A DNA stretch of 64,000 nt from Sphingopyxis sp. (lineage in GTDB: Bacteria; Pseudomonadota; Alphaproteobacteria; Sphingomonadales; Sphingomonadaceae), in the NCBI RefSeq assembly GCF_016704835.1, contig NZ_JADIZJ010000001.1, positions 667,001 through 731,000 on the forward strand. Direction: 5' to 3'. Made by a program: the position numbers and the translations under genes. Positions 35,308 through 43,773 of the stretch are shown in pieces (within the stretch, counting starts at the first letter, position 1; each line of letters opens with the position of its first letter). The notes under the pieces are model-generated. The model was not told the origin of the DNA, searched no databases, and saw only the letters and a program-made list of their open reading frames with translations.

Positions 35308-35997
35308 ATGAACCCGCATCAGCCCTCTTCCGACCCCGAGTCCTCCGCCGGTCACGCTATCGGCGTCGGAGCCGGCATCGCCGGGGTCCGCGCGCCGCGC
35401 GGCAGTGCGCGCGCGGCGTTGATTGCGGCGGCCCACACGACGGTGCGGCGCCAAGGCTATGCGGCGACGACAGTCGACCAGATTTGCGCTGCAGCGGGGG
35501 TGACCAAAGGCGCCTTTTTCCACCATTTCGCGTCGAAGGAAGCGCTCGCGGTTGCCGCCGCCGAGGCGTGGACCGAGCGCGCGCGGCCGATGTTCGAAAT
35601 GCCGCCGCACACCCAATTGGACGACCCGCTGGCCCGGCTGATCGGCCATATCGATTTCCGCTTTGCGATGCTCGACGGCCCGGTCGAGGAGTTCACCTGC
35701 TTCGTCGGCACAATGGTGCAGGAGGCCTTTGCGACGAGCGATGCGATCCGCGCCGCGTGCGAGGCCAGCATCAACGCCTATTGCGAGGCGCTGACCCCCG
35801 ATATCGAGGCGACGATGGCGCGTTACGGCGCCCCCCAAGCTGTCACCCCGCTCGGTCTGGCGCAGCATATACAGGCGGTGCTGCAGGGCAGCTTCATCCT
35901 GGCCAAAACGACGAACGATCCGGCGATTGCGCGGGAAAGCGTCACCCATCTGAAGCGTTATGTCCGCATGTTGTTTGAACCGCGAGGTGCGCAATGA
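35308..35997 (+). CDS. TetR/AcrR family transcriptional regulator
   Basis: A 229-residue repressor. The DNA-binding region lies at residues about 35-80: RAALIAAAHTTVRRQGYAAT, VDQICAAAGVTKGAFFHHF, SKEAL. The C-terminal ligand domain is variable. The ATG at 35308 is chosen because the promoter would put the transcript start there; ATG 35296 lies inside the putative operator. It likely controls itself and possibly the downstream detoxification-type gene cluster, which runs on the same strand with only small gaps. Confidence 0.92.
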   Translation: MNPHQPSSDPESSAGHAIGVGAGIAGVRAPRGSARAALIAAAHTTVRRQGYAATTVDQICAAAGVTKGAFFHHFASKEALAVAAAEAWTERARPMFEMPPHTQLDDPLARLIGHIDFRFAMLDGPVEEFTCFVGTMVQEAFATSDAIRAACEASINAYCEALTPDIEATMARYGAPQAVTPLGLAQHIQAVLQGSFILAKTTNDPAIARESVTHLKRYVRMLFEPRGAQ

Positions 35998-36069
35998 CGC
36001 AGCGGGTAATTGCCCACCTGGCGTCCCTGCGCTGACTTACCCCAAACTATCCCCCAAAGGAGAGAAACG

Positions 36070-36507
36070 ATGCCCCAGATGATTTTCGTGAACCTGCCGG
36101 TGACCGACCTTGCACGGTCGCAGGCCTTTTATGAAGCGGTCGGCGCGGTCAACAACCCCGCCTTCACCGACGATACCGCCGCGTGCATGGTCGTCGCCGA
36201 AGGGTCGATCCACGTCATGCTGCTGACGCATGAAAAATGGGCGACCTTCACGTCCAAGGCGATCCCCGACGCGCATACCACGGCGCAGGTTCTGCTCTGC
36301 GTATCCGCCGACAGCCGCGCCGATGTCGACGCGCAGGTCGCCAAGGCGAGCGCCGCTGGCGGCAAGGCCGACCCGACACCGACGCAGGAATATGGCGACT
36401 TTATGTACGGCCGCAGCTTCGAGGATCCCGATGGCCATATCTGGGAAGTGATGTGGATGGATCCCGCCGCGATCCCCGCCGGTGAGCCCGCCGAGGCGGC
36501 CGCCTGA
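36070..36507 (+). CDS. VOC family protein (glyoxalase/bleomycin-resistance fold)
   Basis: A 145-residue VOC-superfamily protein starting MPQMIFVNLPVTDLARSQAF, with the paired beta-alpha-beta-beta-beta units. The C-terminal RSFEDPDGHIWEVMWMD gives the usual metal-ligand glutamate. Substrate not predicted. AAAGGAGAG lies ahead of the ATG. First of the enzyme genes after the TetR gene. Confidence 0.88.
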   Translation: MPQMIFVNLPVTDLARSQAFYEAVGAVNNPAFTDDTAACMVVAEGSIHVMLLTHEKWATFTSKAIPDAHTTAQVLLCVSADSRADVDAQVAKASAAGGKADPTPTQEYGDFMYGRSFEDPDGHIWEVMWMDPAAIPAGEPAEAAA

Positions 36508-36575
36508 CCGAGCAGCAGAGGGAAACGGACGGCCACCCTTGCACCGGTCGCCGTTCCCCTCCCGACGGGAGACAG

Positions 36576-36797
36576 ATGATGAGTTTCCAAGCCTATCTGG
36601 ACAATGTCGAGGCGAAGACCGGCAAGTCGGCTGACGACCTTAAAGCGCTGGCGATCGACAAGGGCCTGGCCCATGCCAACGGCCTCGCCCCCGGGGTCAA
36701 GCCCGGTGCGGTGATCGACTGGCTGAAGGCCGATTTCGACCTTGGCCACGGCCACGCGATGGCGATCGTCGCCTTCATCAAAGGGAAGAGGACGTAG
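36576..36797 (+). CDS. DUF4287 protein
   Basis: A 73-residue protein of the DUF4287 family: SFQAYLDNVEAKTGKSADD and then GHGHAMAIVAFIKG, matching the family's conserved ends. Function unknown. It sits between a VOC gene and a GST gene, four bases before the GST start, so it is probably co-transcribed. Confidence 0.85.
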   Translation: MMSFQAYLDNVEAKTGKSADDLKALAIDKGLAHANGLAPGVKPGAVIDWLKADFDLGHGHAMAIVAFIKGKRT

Positions 36798-36800
36798 ATC

Positions 36801-37475
36801 ATGCCCGTCGATTCCCACGCGACGATCGAAGTCACCGCTTATCAATGGGTGCCGCCCTTCGTCGAAGGCCGCATCAAGGATCTGCGTGTGCGCTGGGCGC
36901 TGGAAGAGATCGGCCGCCCCTATCGCGAGCATCTGATCGGCGGCATTTTCGAGGAAAAGCCCTCCGAATATCTGGCGGACCAGCCGTTCGGGCAGGTTCC
37001 CGTGTACAAGGAAGACGGGCTTACCCTGTTCGAATCGGGCGCCATCCTGCTCCACATCGGCGAGCAGGACGAACGCCTGTTGCCGCGCGACGCGACCCGC
37101 CGCGGGCAGGCGATCAGCTGGATGATCGCCGCGCTGAACAGCGTCGAGCCGACACTACAGACGCTGATCGTGCTGAGCGTCGCCGGCGCGGAGCAGGATT
37201 GGCAGGGTGCCGCAATGGACGCTGCCCGACCGTTCGCCGAAAAGCGGCTGGCGCAACTCGCGCGCGCACTCGGGGATCGCAAATGGCTGGGCGGGGCCTT
37301 CACCGTCGGCGACCTGGTCATGATCGACGTTCTGCGCGCCGTGCCGGCGCAGATGCTGGCCGCCCATCCCAACCTGACTGCCTATGTCGAACGCGGCACA
37401 AAGCGGCCCGCGTTCGAACGGGCACTCAAGGCCCAGCTTGCCGCCTACGCGAGCAATGCGCCGCGAGATGCGTGA
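36801..37475 (+). CDS. Glutathione S-transferase family protein, copy 1
   Basis: A 224-residue GST. The N-terminal thioredoxin-like domain contains RWALEEIGRPYREHLIGG and FGQVPVYKEDGLTLFESGAI with the Ser/Glu pair that binds the gamma-glutamyl moiety. An all-helical C-domain follows. It is closely related to the next gene (shared opening ATIEVTAYQWVPPF versus ASIEVTAFDWVPDF), so the two arose by duplication. Glutathione supply comes from gshA at 29973. Confidence 0.9.
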   Translation: MPVDSHATIEVTAYQWVPPFVEGRIKDLRVRWALEEIGRPYREHLIGGIFEEKPSEYLADQPFGQVPVYKEDGLTLFESGAILLHIGEQDERLLPRDATRRGQAISWMIAALNSVEPTLQTLIVLSVAGAEQDWQGAAMDAARPFAEKRLAQLARALGDRKWLGGAFTVGDLVMIDVLRAVPAQMLAAHPNLTAYVERGTKRPAFERALKAQLAAYASNAPRDA

Positions 37476-37505
37476 TTGCTGCCGTCCGATCGAAAGGAGA
37501 AGATA

Positions 37506-38177
37506 ATGCCCGTCAATCCCAACGCCAGCATCGAAGTGACCGCGTTCGACTGGGTACCCGATTTTGCGCGCGGCTATGTCCGCGACCTACGCCCGCGCTG
37601 GGCGTGCGAGGAAATCGGGCTCGATTATGCCGAACATCTGATCAGCGCGATCAACCGCCCCGCCGACCATTTCCTGTTCCAGCCCTGGGGTCAGGTGCCG
37701 GTGCTCAACGACGGCGGCATCCGCCTGTTCGAAAGCGGCGCGATCCTGCTGTACCTCGCCGAAAAGGACACGCGCCTGATGCCCCGCGACGCGCAGGCGC
37801 GCGCCAACACGCTGGCGTGGCTGTTCGCCGCCTATAACAGCGTCGAGCCGATGTTGTTCGAGCTGGGCAATGTCGATATATTCGCGAAGGACGAGGAATG
37901 GGCGCAGCTGCGCCGTCCCGGCCTGATCGAATTCATTCAGGGCCGGCTGGGCCGGCTGAACGACGCGATCGGCAACAAAGATTATCTGACCGGCGAATTT
38001 TCCGTCGCCGACATCGCCATGGCGACCGTGCTGCGCGAAGCGGTCGAAGCGGGATTGATCGCCGAGCAGCCGCGACTGCAGGCCTATCTTGACCGCTGTC
38101 TGGCGCGTCCCGGGTTCCAGCGCGCGCTGTCGGCGCAGCTTGCCGCATTCAACGAAGAAGCGGGTCCACCCGCCTGA
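37506..38177 (+). CDS. Glutathione S-transferase family protein, copy 2
   Basis: A 223-residue paralogue of the preceding GST. FQPWGQVPVLNDGGIRLFES gives the glutathione-binding cis-Pro and Glu-Ser region. An AAGGAGAAGATA ribosome site precedes the ATG at 37506. Substrate unknown; the duplicated gene pair and its neighbours suggest detoxification of electrophiles, by inference. Confidence 0.9.
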   Translation: MPVNPNASIEVTAFDWVPDFARGYVRDLRPRWACEEIGLDYAEHLISAINRPADHFLFQPWGQVPVLNDGGIRLFESGAILLYLAEKDTRLMPRDAQARANTLAWLFAAYNSVEPMLFELGNVDIFAKDEEWAQLRRPGLIEFIQGRLGRLNDAIGNKDYLTGEFSVADIAMATVLREAVEAGLIAEQPRLQAYLDRCLARPGFQRALSAQLAAFNEEAGPPA

Positions 38178-38206
38178 AACCATCCTGCCCCCGAAGGAGA
38201 GAAACG

Positions 38207-38926
38207 ATGACTTATGTAGAAGGATTTGTGGTCGCAGTACCGACCGCCAACAAGGAAGCGTATCGCAAACATGCCGCCGATGCGGCGCCGCTGTTCAAGG
38301 AATTTGGCGTGAGCCGCATGGTCGAGGCGTGGGGCGACGATGTCCCCGACGGCAAGGTCAACGACTTCAAGGGCGCGGTCCAGGCGAAGCCCGAAGAGAC
38401 CGTCGTGTTCAGCTGGTTTGAATATCCCGACAAGACGACGCGCGATGCCGCGGCTAAAAAGATGATGAGCGACCCGCGCATGGAGGCGATGGGCAGCACC
38501 ATGCCATTCGACGGAACGCGGATGATCTATGCCGGGTTCGATGCGATCGTCGATGACCGCGCCGACGGCGCGATGGGCTATCTCGACGGTTTTCTGGTGC
38601 CGGTCCCCGACGCCAACAAGGACGCCTATCGCGCGATGGCCGAAAAGGCGTCTGAGGTGTTCCGCGATCATGGCGCGACGCGCGTCGTCGAGGCGTGGGG
38701 CGACGATGTTCCCGACGGCAAGGTCACCGATTATGCCCGCGCCGCGCACAAGCAGGACGGCGAAACCGTCGTGTTCAGCTGGGTCGAATGGCCGAGCAAG
38801 GAAGCGCGCGTTGCGGGCTGGAATAAAGTGATGGCCGACGAGCGGATGCAGCATGATCCGAACGATCAGACCTTTGATGGCAAGCGCATGATCTATGGCG
38901 GCTTTGCCCCGATCGTGGAGGCCTGA
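38207..38926 (+). CDS. Tandem DUF1428 protein (two fused copies)
   Basis: A 239-residue protein containing two DUF1428 domains in series: residues 1 to about 116 and about 122-239. Both carry VEAWGDDVPDGKV and a closing MIYAGF or MIYGGF. DUF1428 is a dimeric alpha-beta barrel related to antibiotic-biosynthesis monooxygenases; normal members are single-domain, about 120 residues. The fusion would make a covalent dimer. The halves have diverged, so they may differ in ligand or role. GGAGAG precedes the ATG. Confidence 0.85.
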   Translation: MTYVEGFVVAVPTANKEAYRKHAADAAPLFKEFGVSRMVEAWGDDVPDGKVNDFKGAVQAKPEETVVFSWFEYPDKTTRDAAAKKMMSDPRMEAMGSTMPFDGTRMIYAGFDAIVDDRADGAMGYLDGFLVPVPDANKDAYRAMAEKASEVFRDHGATRVVEAWGDDVPDGKVTDYARAAHKQDGETVVFSWVEWPSKEARVAGWNKVMADERMQHDPNDQTFDGKRMIYGGFAPIVEA

Positions 38927-38929
38927 ACT

Positions 38930-39062
38930 AATCCTCCCAGTGCGAAGCCATGGGGAGGGGACCGTTCGCCGCAGGCGAGCAGTGGAGGGGCCGCGACAGT
39001 AGCGCCAAAGCCGCTGCGTCAGCGCTTCGCGCTGCCACCTCCCCATCGCTACACGACAGGGA
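38930..39062. repeat. Palindromic intergenic repeat, family A copy 2
   Basis: The element begins ATCCTCCCAGTGCGAAGCC and ends GCTACACGACAGGGATGA. Its arms are CATGGGGAGGGG and CTGCCACCTCCCCATCG, and it shares GTCAGCGCTTCGCGCTGCCA with the element at 16971. No coding content. Confidence 0.75.
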
Positions 39063-39082
39063 TGATCGAGAGGAGAAAGACG

Positions 39083-39880
39083 ATGACCAAGCCAGCCAAT
39101 TTCATCTGGTACGAACTGATGACCCCCGATCCCGCCGGAGCCGCCGCCTTTTATGGTGCGGTGGTCGGCTGGACGATTGCCAGCCACGCCGACCCCGCGG
39201 CAGGGGGCATGGATTATCGTATGATCGCGCGCAGTGACGGCGGCAACGCGGGCGGAGTGTTGGCGCTGAATGCCGACATGCTCACCGGTGGCGCAAAGCC
39301 GATCTGGATCGGTTATCTTGAGGTGGATGACGTCGATGCCGCGATCGATGCGATCAAAGCCGATGGCGGTGCGGTGCAGATGCCCGCGACCGACCTGCCG
39401 GTCGGGCGCATCGCGATGGTCACCGACCCGCAGGGCGCCCCCTTCTATATCATGGACCCAATCCCGCCCGAGGGCGCGCCGGAGGGGGCAAGCGATGCCT
39501 TTTCGATGACCGCGCCGCAGCGCGTGCGCTGGAACGAGCTGGCGACATCGGACCCCGACGCGGCGATCGCTTTCTACACCAGGCATTTCGGCTGGGGACA
39601 GGCGGGCGAGATGGATATGGGCGAAATGGGCGCATACCGGTTCATCCAGCGCGGCGACGCCGGGATCGGCGCGGTCATGCCGCTTATGCCCGGCATGCCG
39701 GGATCGATGTGGTCCTATTACATCGGTGTCGACGACATCGACCGCGCCCACGCCGCAGTGGCCGCCAACGGCGGCACGATCACCAACGAACCGATGGAAA
39801 TTCCGGGCGGCGAGTTCGCAATGAACGCGGTCGACCCGCAGGGTGCGGCGGTCGGGTTCGTTGGGCCGCGGAAGGCTTAA
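39083..39880 (+). CDS. VOC family protein with two glyoxalase-fold halves
   Basis: A 265-residue protein in which two VOC domains follow each other: FIWYELMTPDPAGAAAFYGA near residue 6 and VRWNELATSDPDAAIAFYTR near residue 150. Each ends in DPQGAPFYIMDP or DPQGAAVGFVGP. It resembles the paired-domain proteins annotated as glyoxalase or hydroxylase-like in actinobacteria and alphaproteobacteria. Metal ligands differ from glyoxalase I, so the substrate is open. ATG 39083 is preceded by GAGGAGAAAGACG. Confidence 0.88.
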   Translation: MTKPANFIWYELMTPDPAGAAAFYGAVVGWTIASHADPAAGGMDYRMIARSDGGNAGGVLALNADMLTGGAKPIWIGYLEVDDVDAAIDAIKADGGAVQMPATDLPVGRIAMVTDPQGAPFYIMDPIPPEGAPEGASDAFSMTAPQRVRWNELATSDPDAAIAFYTRHFGWGQAGEMDMGEMGAYRFIQRGDAGIGAVMPLMPGMPGSMWSYYIGVDDIDRAHAAVAANGGTITNEPMEIPGGEFAMNAVDPQGAAVGFVGPRKA

Positions 39881-39896
39881 GCCGCCACCCCAATTC

Positions 39897-39967
39897 GAGA
39901 TCCCGGCGAAGGCCGGGATCTCGACGGATCGGCGGCACGCGAGATTGAGACCCCGGCCTTCGCCGGG
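39897..39967. repeat. Two-hairpin intergenic repeat
   Basis: GAGATCCCGGC at 39897-39907 pairs with GCCGGGATCTC at 39912-39922 with a four-base loop. A second hairpin, CCCGGC at 39952-39957 and GCCGGG at 39962-39967, follows. Such CCGG-rich hairpins are frequent between sphingomonad genes. Confidence 0.7.
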
Positions 39968-39987
39968 TGACGGAAAGGGAGAAGGAT

Positions 39988-40413
39988 ATGGCAGGACAGT
40001 CAAAGCAGGGCCCGTCGACGGGACTGACCCCGCATATCGCGATCGCCGACAAGCGCGCGAGCGAGGCGATCGATTTCTATATCAAGGCGTTCGGCGCGAC
40101 CGAAAACATGCGGATACCCGCCGACGATGGGGTGCGGCTGATGCACGCGCACCTGACGATCAACGGCGCGTCGCTGACGATGCACGACGAGTTTCCCGAA
40201 TATGTCAGCGAGCCGTCGGGGAAACCCGATGGCGTGACGCTGCACCTGCAGGTCGACGATGCCGACACCTGGTTCGACCGCGCAGTGGCCGCCGGCGCGA
40301 CCGTCGTCATGCCGCTCGACAACATGTTCTGGGGGGATCGCTATGGTCAGATAAAGGATCCCTTCGGCCACCAATGGTCGATCGGATGCCCGGTGAAAGG
40401 AGAGACGAAATGA
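39988..40413 (+). CDS. PhnB-like VOC protein, copy 1
   Basis: A 141-residue glyoxalase-fold protein of the PhnB type: ASEAIDFYIKAFGATENMR, then LTMHDEFPEY, and IKDPFGHQWSI near the end, which is the PhnB metal-binding pattern. The start is ATG 39988; an in-frame ATG at 39967 is possible. The following gene overlaps its stop by four bases. Confidence 0.88.
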   Translation: MAGQSKQGPSTGLTPHIAIADKRASEAIDFYIKAFGATENMRIPADDGVRLMHAHLTINGASLTMHDEFPEYVSEPSGKPDGVTLHLQVDDADTWFDRAVAAGATVVMPLDNMFWGDRYGQIKDPFGHQWSIGCPVKGETK

Positions 40414-40916
40414 CCGCCAATAAAAACCCCGTCAGCCTGTGCCTGTGGTTCGACAAGGACGCCGAAGAGGCCGCAAAATTCTATGCCGCGACCTTTCCCG
40501 ACAGCAATGTCGGCGCCATCTATCATGCGCCGAGCGATTTTCCGGGCGGCAAGGAGGGCGACGCGCTGACGGTCGAGTTCAGCGTGCTCGGTACGTCCTG
40601 TATCGGCCTGAACGGCGGGCCGATCTTTCCGCAGAGCGAAGCCTTTTCCTTCCAGGTCCATACCGACACGCAGGAGGAAACCGACCGTTACTGGGACGCG
40701 ATCGTCGGCAACGGCGGCAAGGAAAGCGCGTGCGGCTGGTGCAAGGATAGATGGGGTCTCAACTGGCAGATCACCCCGCGCGTGCTGACCGATGCGATGG
40801 CGAACCCCGATGCGGGGGTGCGCAAGCGCGCGTTCGAGGCGATGATGACGATGCACAAGATCGACGCCGCGGCGATCGAAGCGGCGGTGCGGGGCGAAGC
40901 AGTTGGCGCGGCGTAG
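40410..40916 (+). CDS. PhnB-like VOC protein, copy 2
   Basis: A 168-residue protein of the 3-demethylubiquinone-9 methyltransferase-like VOC group (wrongly so named in many databases): VSLCLWFDKDAEEAAKFYAA, GTSCIGLNGGPIFPQSEAFS, KDRWGLNWQITPRVL, and a C-terminal MTMHKID helix. Start ATG overlaps the upstream stop as ATGA, so coupled translation is likely. Confidence 0.88.
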   Translation: MTANKNPVSLCLWFDKDAEEAAKFYAATFPDSNVGAIYHAPSDFPGGKEGDALTVEFSVLGTSCIGLNGGPIFPQSEAFSFQVHTDTQEETDRYWDAIVGNGGKESACGWCKDRWGLNWQITPRVLTDAMANPDAGVRKRAFEAMMTMHKIDAAAIEAAVRGEAVGAA

Positions 40917-41349
40917 TGCCGCGCGCTTCGCTTGGCTGCTCTGCGGCACGCTCGACATCGCCTATGCGGCGGTGGCGAGCGTCATGCAGGGCGGCACCAT
41001 CTCCTCGATGCTCCATGCGGTCGCGAGCGGGCCGTTCGGCGACGTCGCGCGCGGGTGGGGCATCGGCGGCGATATCGCGGGGCTGGCAACGCATTATGCG
41101 ATCATGGGGGCGATGGTCGCGGCCTGGTTCTTCGTCGCGCGGCGCTGGAGCGCGCTGTCGACATGGCCGTGGTGGCTCACCGGCACGCTCTACGGCCTGC
41201 TGCTCTATGTGATCATGAACGGCATCGTGCTGCCGCTGCGCTTTGGATCGCCCTTTCCGCCAGTCGATCTCGCCAAGGGCGCGATCGCGCTCTTTCCGCA
41301 TATATTTTTTGTCGGCTGGCCGCTCGCCTGGCTGACTCGAAAAGGCTGA
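40903..41349 (+). CDS. Small integral membrane protein, function unknown
   Basis: A 148-residue protein with four hydrophobic helices (ARFAWLLCGTLDIAYAAVAS, HYAIMGAMVAAWFFVA, LTGTLYGLLLYVIMNGIVLP, FFVGWPLAWL). It starts with TTG at 40903, inside the end of the previous gene (14-bp overlap). It may belong to the YagU/DUF1440-like membrane group, but this is weak. Function not predicted; co-transcribed with the surrounding cluster by position. Confidence 0.72.
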   Translation: MARRSAARFAWLLCGTLDIAYAAVASVMQGGTISSMLHAVASGPFGDVARGWGIGGDIAGLATHYAIMGAMVAAWFFVARRWSALSTWPWWLTGTLYGLLLYVIMNGIVLPLRFGSPFPPVDLAKGAIALFPHIFFVGWPLAWLTRKG

Positions 41350-41352
41350 CCG

Positions 41353-42006
41353 ATGCTGATCCTTTATGCCCACCCCTTTTCATCCTACAGCTGGAAGGCG
41401 CAGATCGCGCTGGACGAAAAGGGCATCGATTTCGACTATCGCAACGTCGACCCCGAATTTCCCGAGCATAGCCAGCAATTGTACGCGCTTTGGCCGGTGG
41501 GCAAATTTCCGCTGCTCGTCGATGGCGAGCGGACGTTGTTCGAAACGTCGATCATCATCGAATATCTCGACCGCGTGCAGCCCGAACCGCGGCTGATTCC
41601 CGCAGACCCTGATGCCGCATTGCGGGTGCGGCAGATGGACCGCGTCTTTGACCTTCATGTGATGGCGGTGGTGCAGGACATCGTGAACGACCGTATTCGC
41701 GGACCCGCGGGGCATGCGCCAATGATCGTCGACAAGGCGCGGGCGGCGCTCGATACGATCTATGACTGGCTCGACACGCAATTGGCGGGCGGCGGCTGGG
41801 CAACGCCTGACGGGTTCACGCTGGCCGACTGCGCCGCCGCACCGTCGCTGTTCTATGCCGACTGGGTGCATGAAATTCCGGCGGATTGCGCGAATCTTCG
41901 CGCCTATCGCGCGCGGCTGCTCGCCCGCCCCTCGGTCGCACGCGCGGTCGACGGTGGCCGCGCCTATCGCCACTATTTCCCCGGCGGCGCCCCCGACCGC
42001 GACTGA
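41353..42006 (+). CDS. Glutathione S-transferase family protein, copy 3
   Basis: A 217-residue GST starting MLILYAHPFSSYSWKAQIAL. Thioredoxin-like N-domain with GKFPLLVDGERTLFETSII, where Glu-Thr replaces the usual Glu-Ser. The helical C-domain has DGFTLADCAAAPSLFYADWV, the N-capping motif. It is only distantly related to the copies at 36801 and 37506. Confidence 0.9.
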   Translation: MLILYAHPFSSYSWKAQIALDEKGIDFDYRNVDPEFPEHSQQLYALWPVGKFPLLVDGERTLFETSIIIEYLDRVQPEPRLIPADPDAALRVRQMDRVFDLHVMAVVQDIVNDRIRGPAGHAPMIVDKARAALDTIYDWLDTQLAGGGWATPDGFTLADCAAAPSLFYADWVHEIPADCANLRAYRARLLARPSVARAVDGGRAYRHYFPGGAPDRD

Positions 42007-42025
42007 TTGTTCCAAGGAGACCGAC

Positions 42026-42499
42026 ATGACCGCAACTGCCGACAATGGATGGGCGCTGTCCATCACCCGCCACATCGCTGCGCCGCCCGAAAAAGTGTGG
42101 CAAATCCTGACCGAGCGACAGACCGAATGGTGGTGCCCGCTGCCATGGCGCGCCGAATTTCTGGTGCAGGAATGGCACGCCGGCGGGCGGACCAGCGTCG
42201 TCATGCACGGGCCCGACGGCGAGGAGCATCCGCACGAGGGGATTTTTCTGGAAGTGACCCCCGGGGTCCGCTTTGTCTCGACCGACGCCTTTGTGGTCGG
42301 CGCCGACGGGCAGTATATGCCGGCCGGCCCATTCATGATCGGGTGCTGGGAGATCACCGTCGAAGCGGGCGGCACCCGCTATACCGCAACTGCGCGCCAC
42401 TGGGACGAGGATGCGGCACGGCGCCATAGCGAGATGGGCTTTGCAGACGGCTGGGGTGCGTGCGCCGACCAGCTGGTCGCGCTGTGTGAGCAAGATTAG
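42026..42499 (+). CDS. SRPBCC (AHSA1-like) domain protein
   Basis: A 157-residue START-fold protein related to the activator of Hsp90 ATPase group: ALSITRHIAAPPEKVWQILT near the start, EWWCPLPWRAEF, then HEGIFLEVTPGVRFV, and a final helical region. AAGGAG precedes the ATG. These proteins bind hydrophobic ligands or act in stress; partner unknown. It closes the plus-strand cluster. Confidence 0.85.
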   Translation: MTATADNGWALSITRHIAAPPEKVWQILTERQTEWWCPLPWRAEFLVQEWHAGGRTSVVMHGPDGEEHPHEGIFLEVTPGVRFVSTDAFVVGADGQYMPAGPFMIGCWEITVEAGGTRYTATARHWDEDAARRHSEMGFADGWGACADQLVALCEQD

Positions 42500-42578
42500 A
42501 CGTACCAAAACGGGGTTAATGGCGCGGTGACCGTGCCGCTTGACGCCTTGGTAGCCGCGCCTGCGCGAAAGCGGGGGC

Positions 42579-43358
42579 ATGATGTCGTCGATCGCTCTCG
42601 TCCGCAGCCTGTTCGTCGCGCTTTGCGCGGCGGTACTGGCGTTCGCGCCGGCGCAGGCGCAGCAGGGCCTAACCGTCACCACGACGGTCAGCTGGACCTG
42701 GGATGAGGTCGCCGGCGATGACGACGGCGCGGCCTTCGACGAAGATGGCGCGTTGCTCGACGAGGACGCGCTTGGCGACGATGCTGATCTGGCAGCGACG
42801 CGACGTTATGCCCCGAGCGCGACGCTGGCGACGCTGGGCCGGGCTCAGGCGCAGTTCGGTCCCTTTGCGGTGGTCGATGCGGGCACCGTGCGCATGGCTG
42901 GCGACGTCAACTCGGCAACCCCGCGCCAGTTCGCGGCGATGCTGGCGGCATTTCCAGGGCTCAAACGGCTCGAAATGGTCGACTGCCCCGGCAGCCTCGA
43001 CGAAGAAGCCAACCTGATTCTGGCGCGCGCGATTCGCCGCGCGGGGATGGAAACCGTCGTCCCAAGTGGCGGTTCGGTGCGGTCCGGTGCGGTCGAGCTG
43101 TGGCTCGCCGGCAGCACCCGCCGTGCCGCTGCGGATGCCGAATTCGGCGTCCATAGCTGGGCCGATGACACGGGGCGCGAGGCCAATGATTATGCCGCCA
43201 GCGACCCGGTGCACGCCGAATATATCGGCTATTACCGCGAGATGGGAATGGACGACGCCCACGCGCGCGCCTTTTACGCGCTGACCAACAGCACCCCGTT
43301 CGACGAAGTGCGCTATCTGACCCGCGAAGATATGGCGCGTTTCATCACGCTGCACTGA
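42579..43358 (+). CDS. Exported ClpP/crotonase-like protein (COG3904-type), possibly inactive
   Basis: A 259-residue protein with signal peptide MMSSIALVRSLFVALCAAVLA up to AQAQ. The rest resembles COG3904 periplasmic proteins with the ClpP/crotonase fold: LVVDCPGSLDEEANLILARA-type helix, then GSVRSGAVELWLAGSTRRAA and FGVHSW. The expected active-site Ser (GSCAS in relatives) is replaced by GSVRSGA, so catalysis is uncertain. A DDDGAAFDEDGALLDEDALG acidic stretch precedes the fold. Confidence 0.55.
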   Translation: MMSSIALVRSLFVALCAAVLAFAPAQAQQGLTVTTTVSWTWDEVAGDDDGAAFDEDGALLDEDALGDDADLAATRRYAPSATLATLGRAQAQFGPFAVVDAGTVRMAGDVNSATPRQFAAMLAAFPGLKRLEMVDCPGSLDEEANLILARAIRRAGMETVVPSGGSVRSGAVELWLAGSTRRAAADAEFGVHSWADDTGREANDYAASDPVHAEYIGYYREMGMDDAHARAFYALTNSTPFDEVRYLTREDMARFITLH

Positions 43359-43414
43359 CCGCTGGCCGCGGCGCAGGCTTGCGCCTGCGAAACGCCGCCC
43401 CCACATCGCCCGTG

Positions 43415-43750
43415 ATGGTGAAACGCAGCCTTTACCAGCGATTGCGCTCGACCGCGCAGGTCCGGCTAACGCTGTTTGCCCTCGGCGTGCTGCTGATGGT
43501 GCTCGCGCCGATCGTCGGGGTGCTGCCCGGCCCAGGCTTCCTGATCCTGTTTCCCGTCGGGCTGATGCTGTGCCTCCAGAACAGCGCGTGGGCGAAGCGG
43601 ATCTATGTTCGGTTCAAACGGCGGCATCCGCGCTATGCCGGGTGGACCGACCGCGTCATGCGGCGGACCAGCGCGGCGCGGCGGCGCGCGCGCGACGCGC
43701 TGATCGCTGCCGACGGCGAAGCGCTGGAAAACCGCCGCGATGCCAATTGA
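43415..43750 (+). CDS. PGPGW-type putative transmembrane protein
   Basis: A 111-residue membrane protein with two close helices around VLLMVLAPIVGVLPGPGFLI; the PGPGF motif between them matches the PGPGW family (Pfam PF09656), with Phe in place of Trp. The C-terminus is basic (RRTSAARRRARDA). Function unknown. An inverted repeat with a T-run follows the gene. Confidence 0.7.
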   Translation: MVKRSLYQRLRSTAQVRLTLFALGVLLMVLAPIVGVLPGPGFLILFPVGLMLCLQNSAWAKRIYVRFKRRHPRYAGWTDRVMRRTSAARRRARDALIAADGEALENRRDAN

Positions 43751-43773
43751 CTGGCGAAAAAGCGCGGGGGCAA

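Noticed and set aside
42579..43358. An active ClpP-type serine protease
   Set aside because: The position of the nucleophile is altered (GSVRSGA instead of the GSCAS-like motif), so only the fold is supported.
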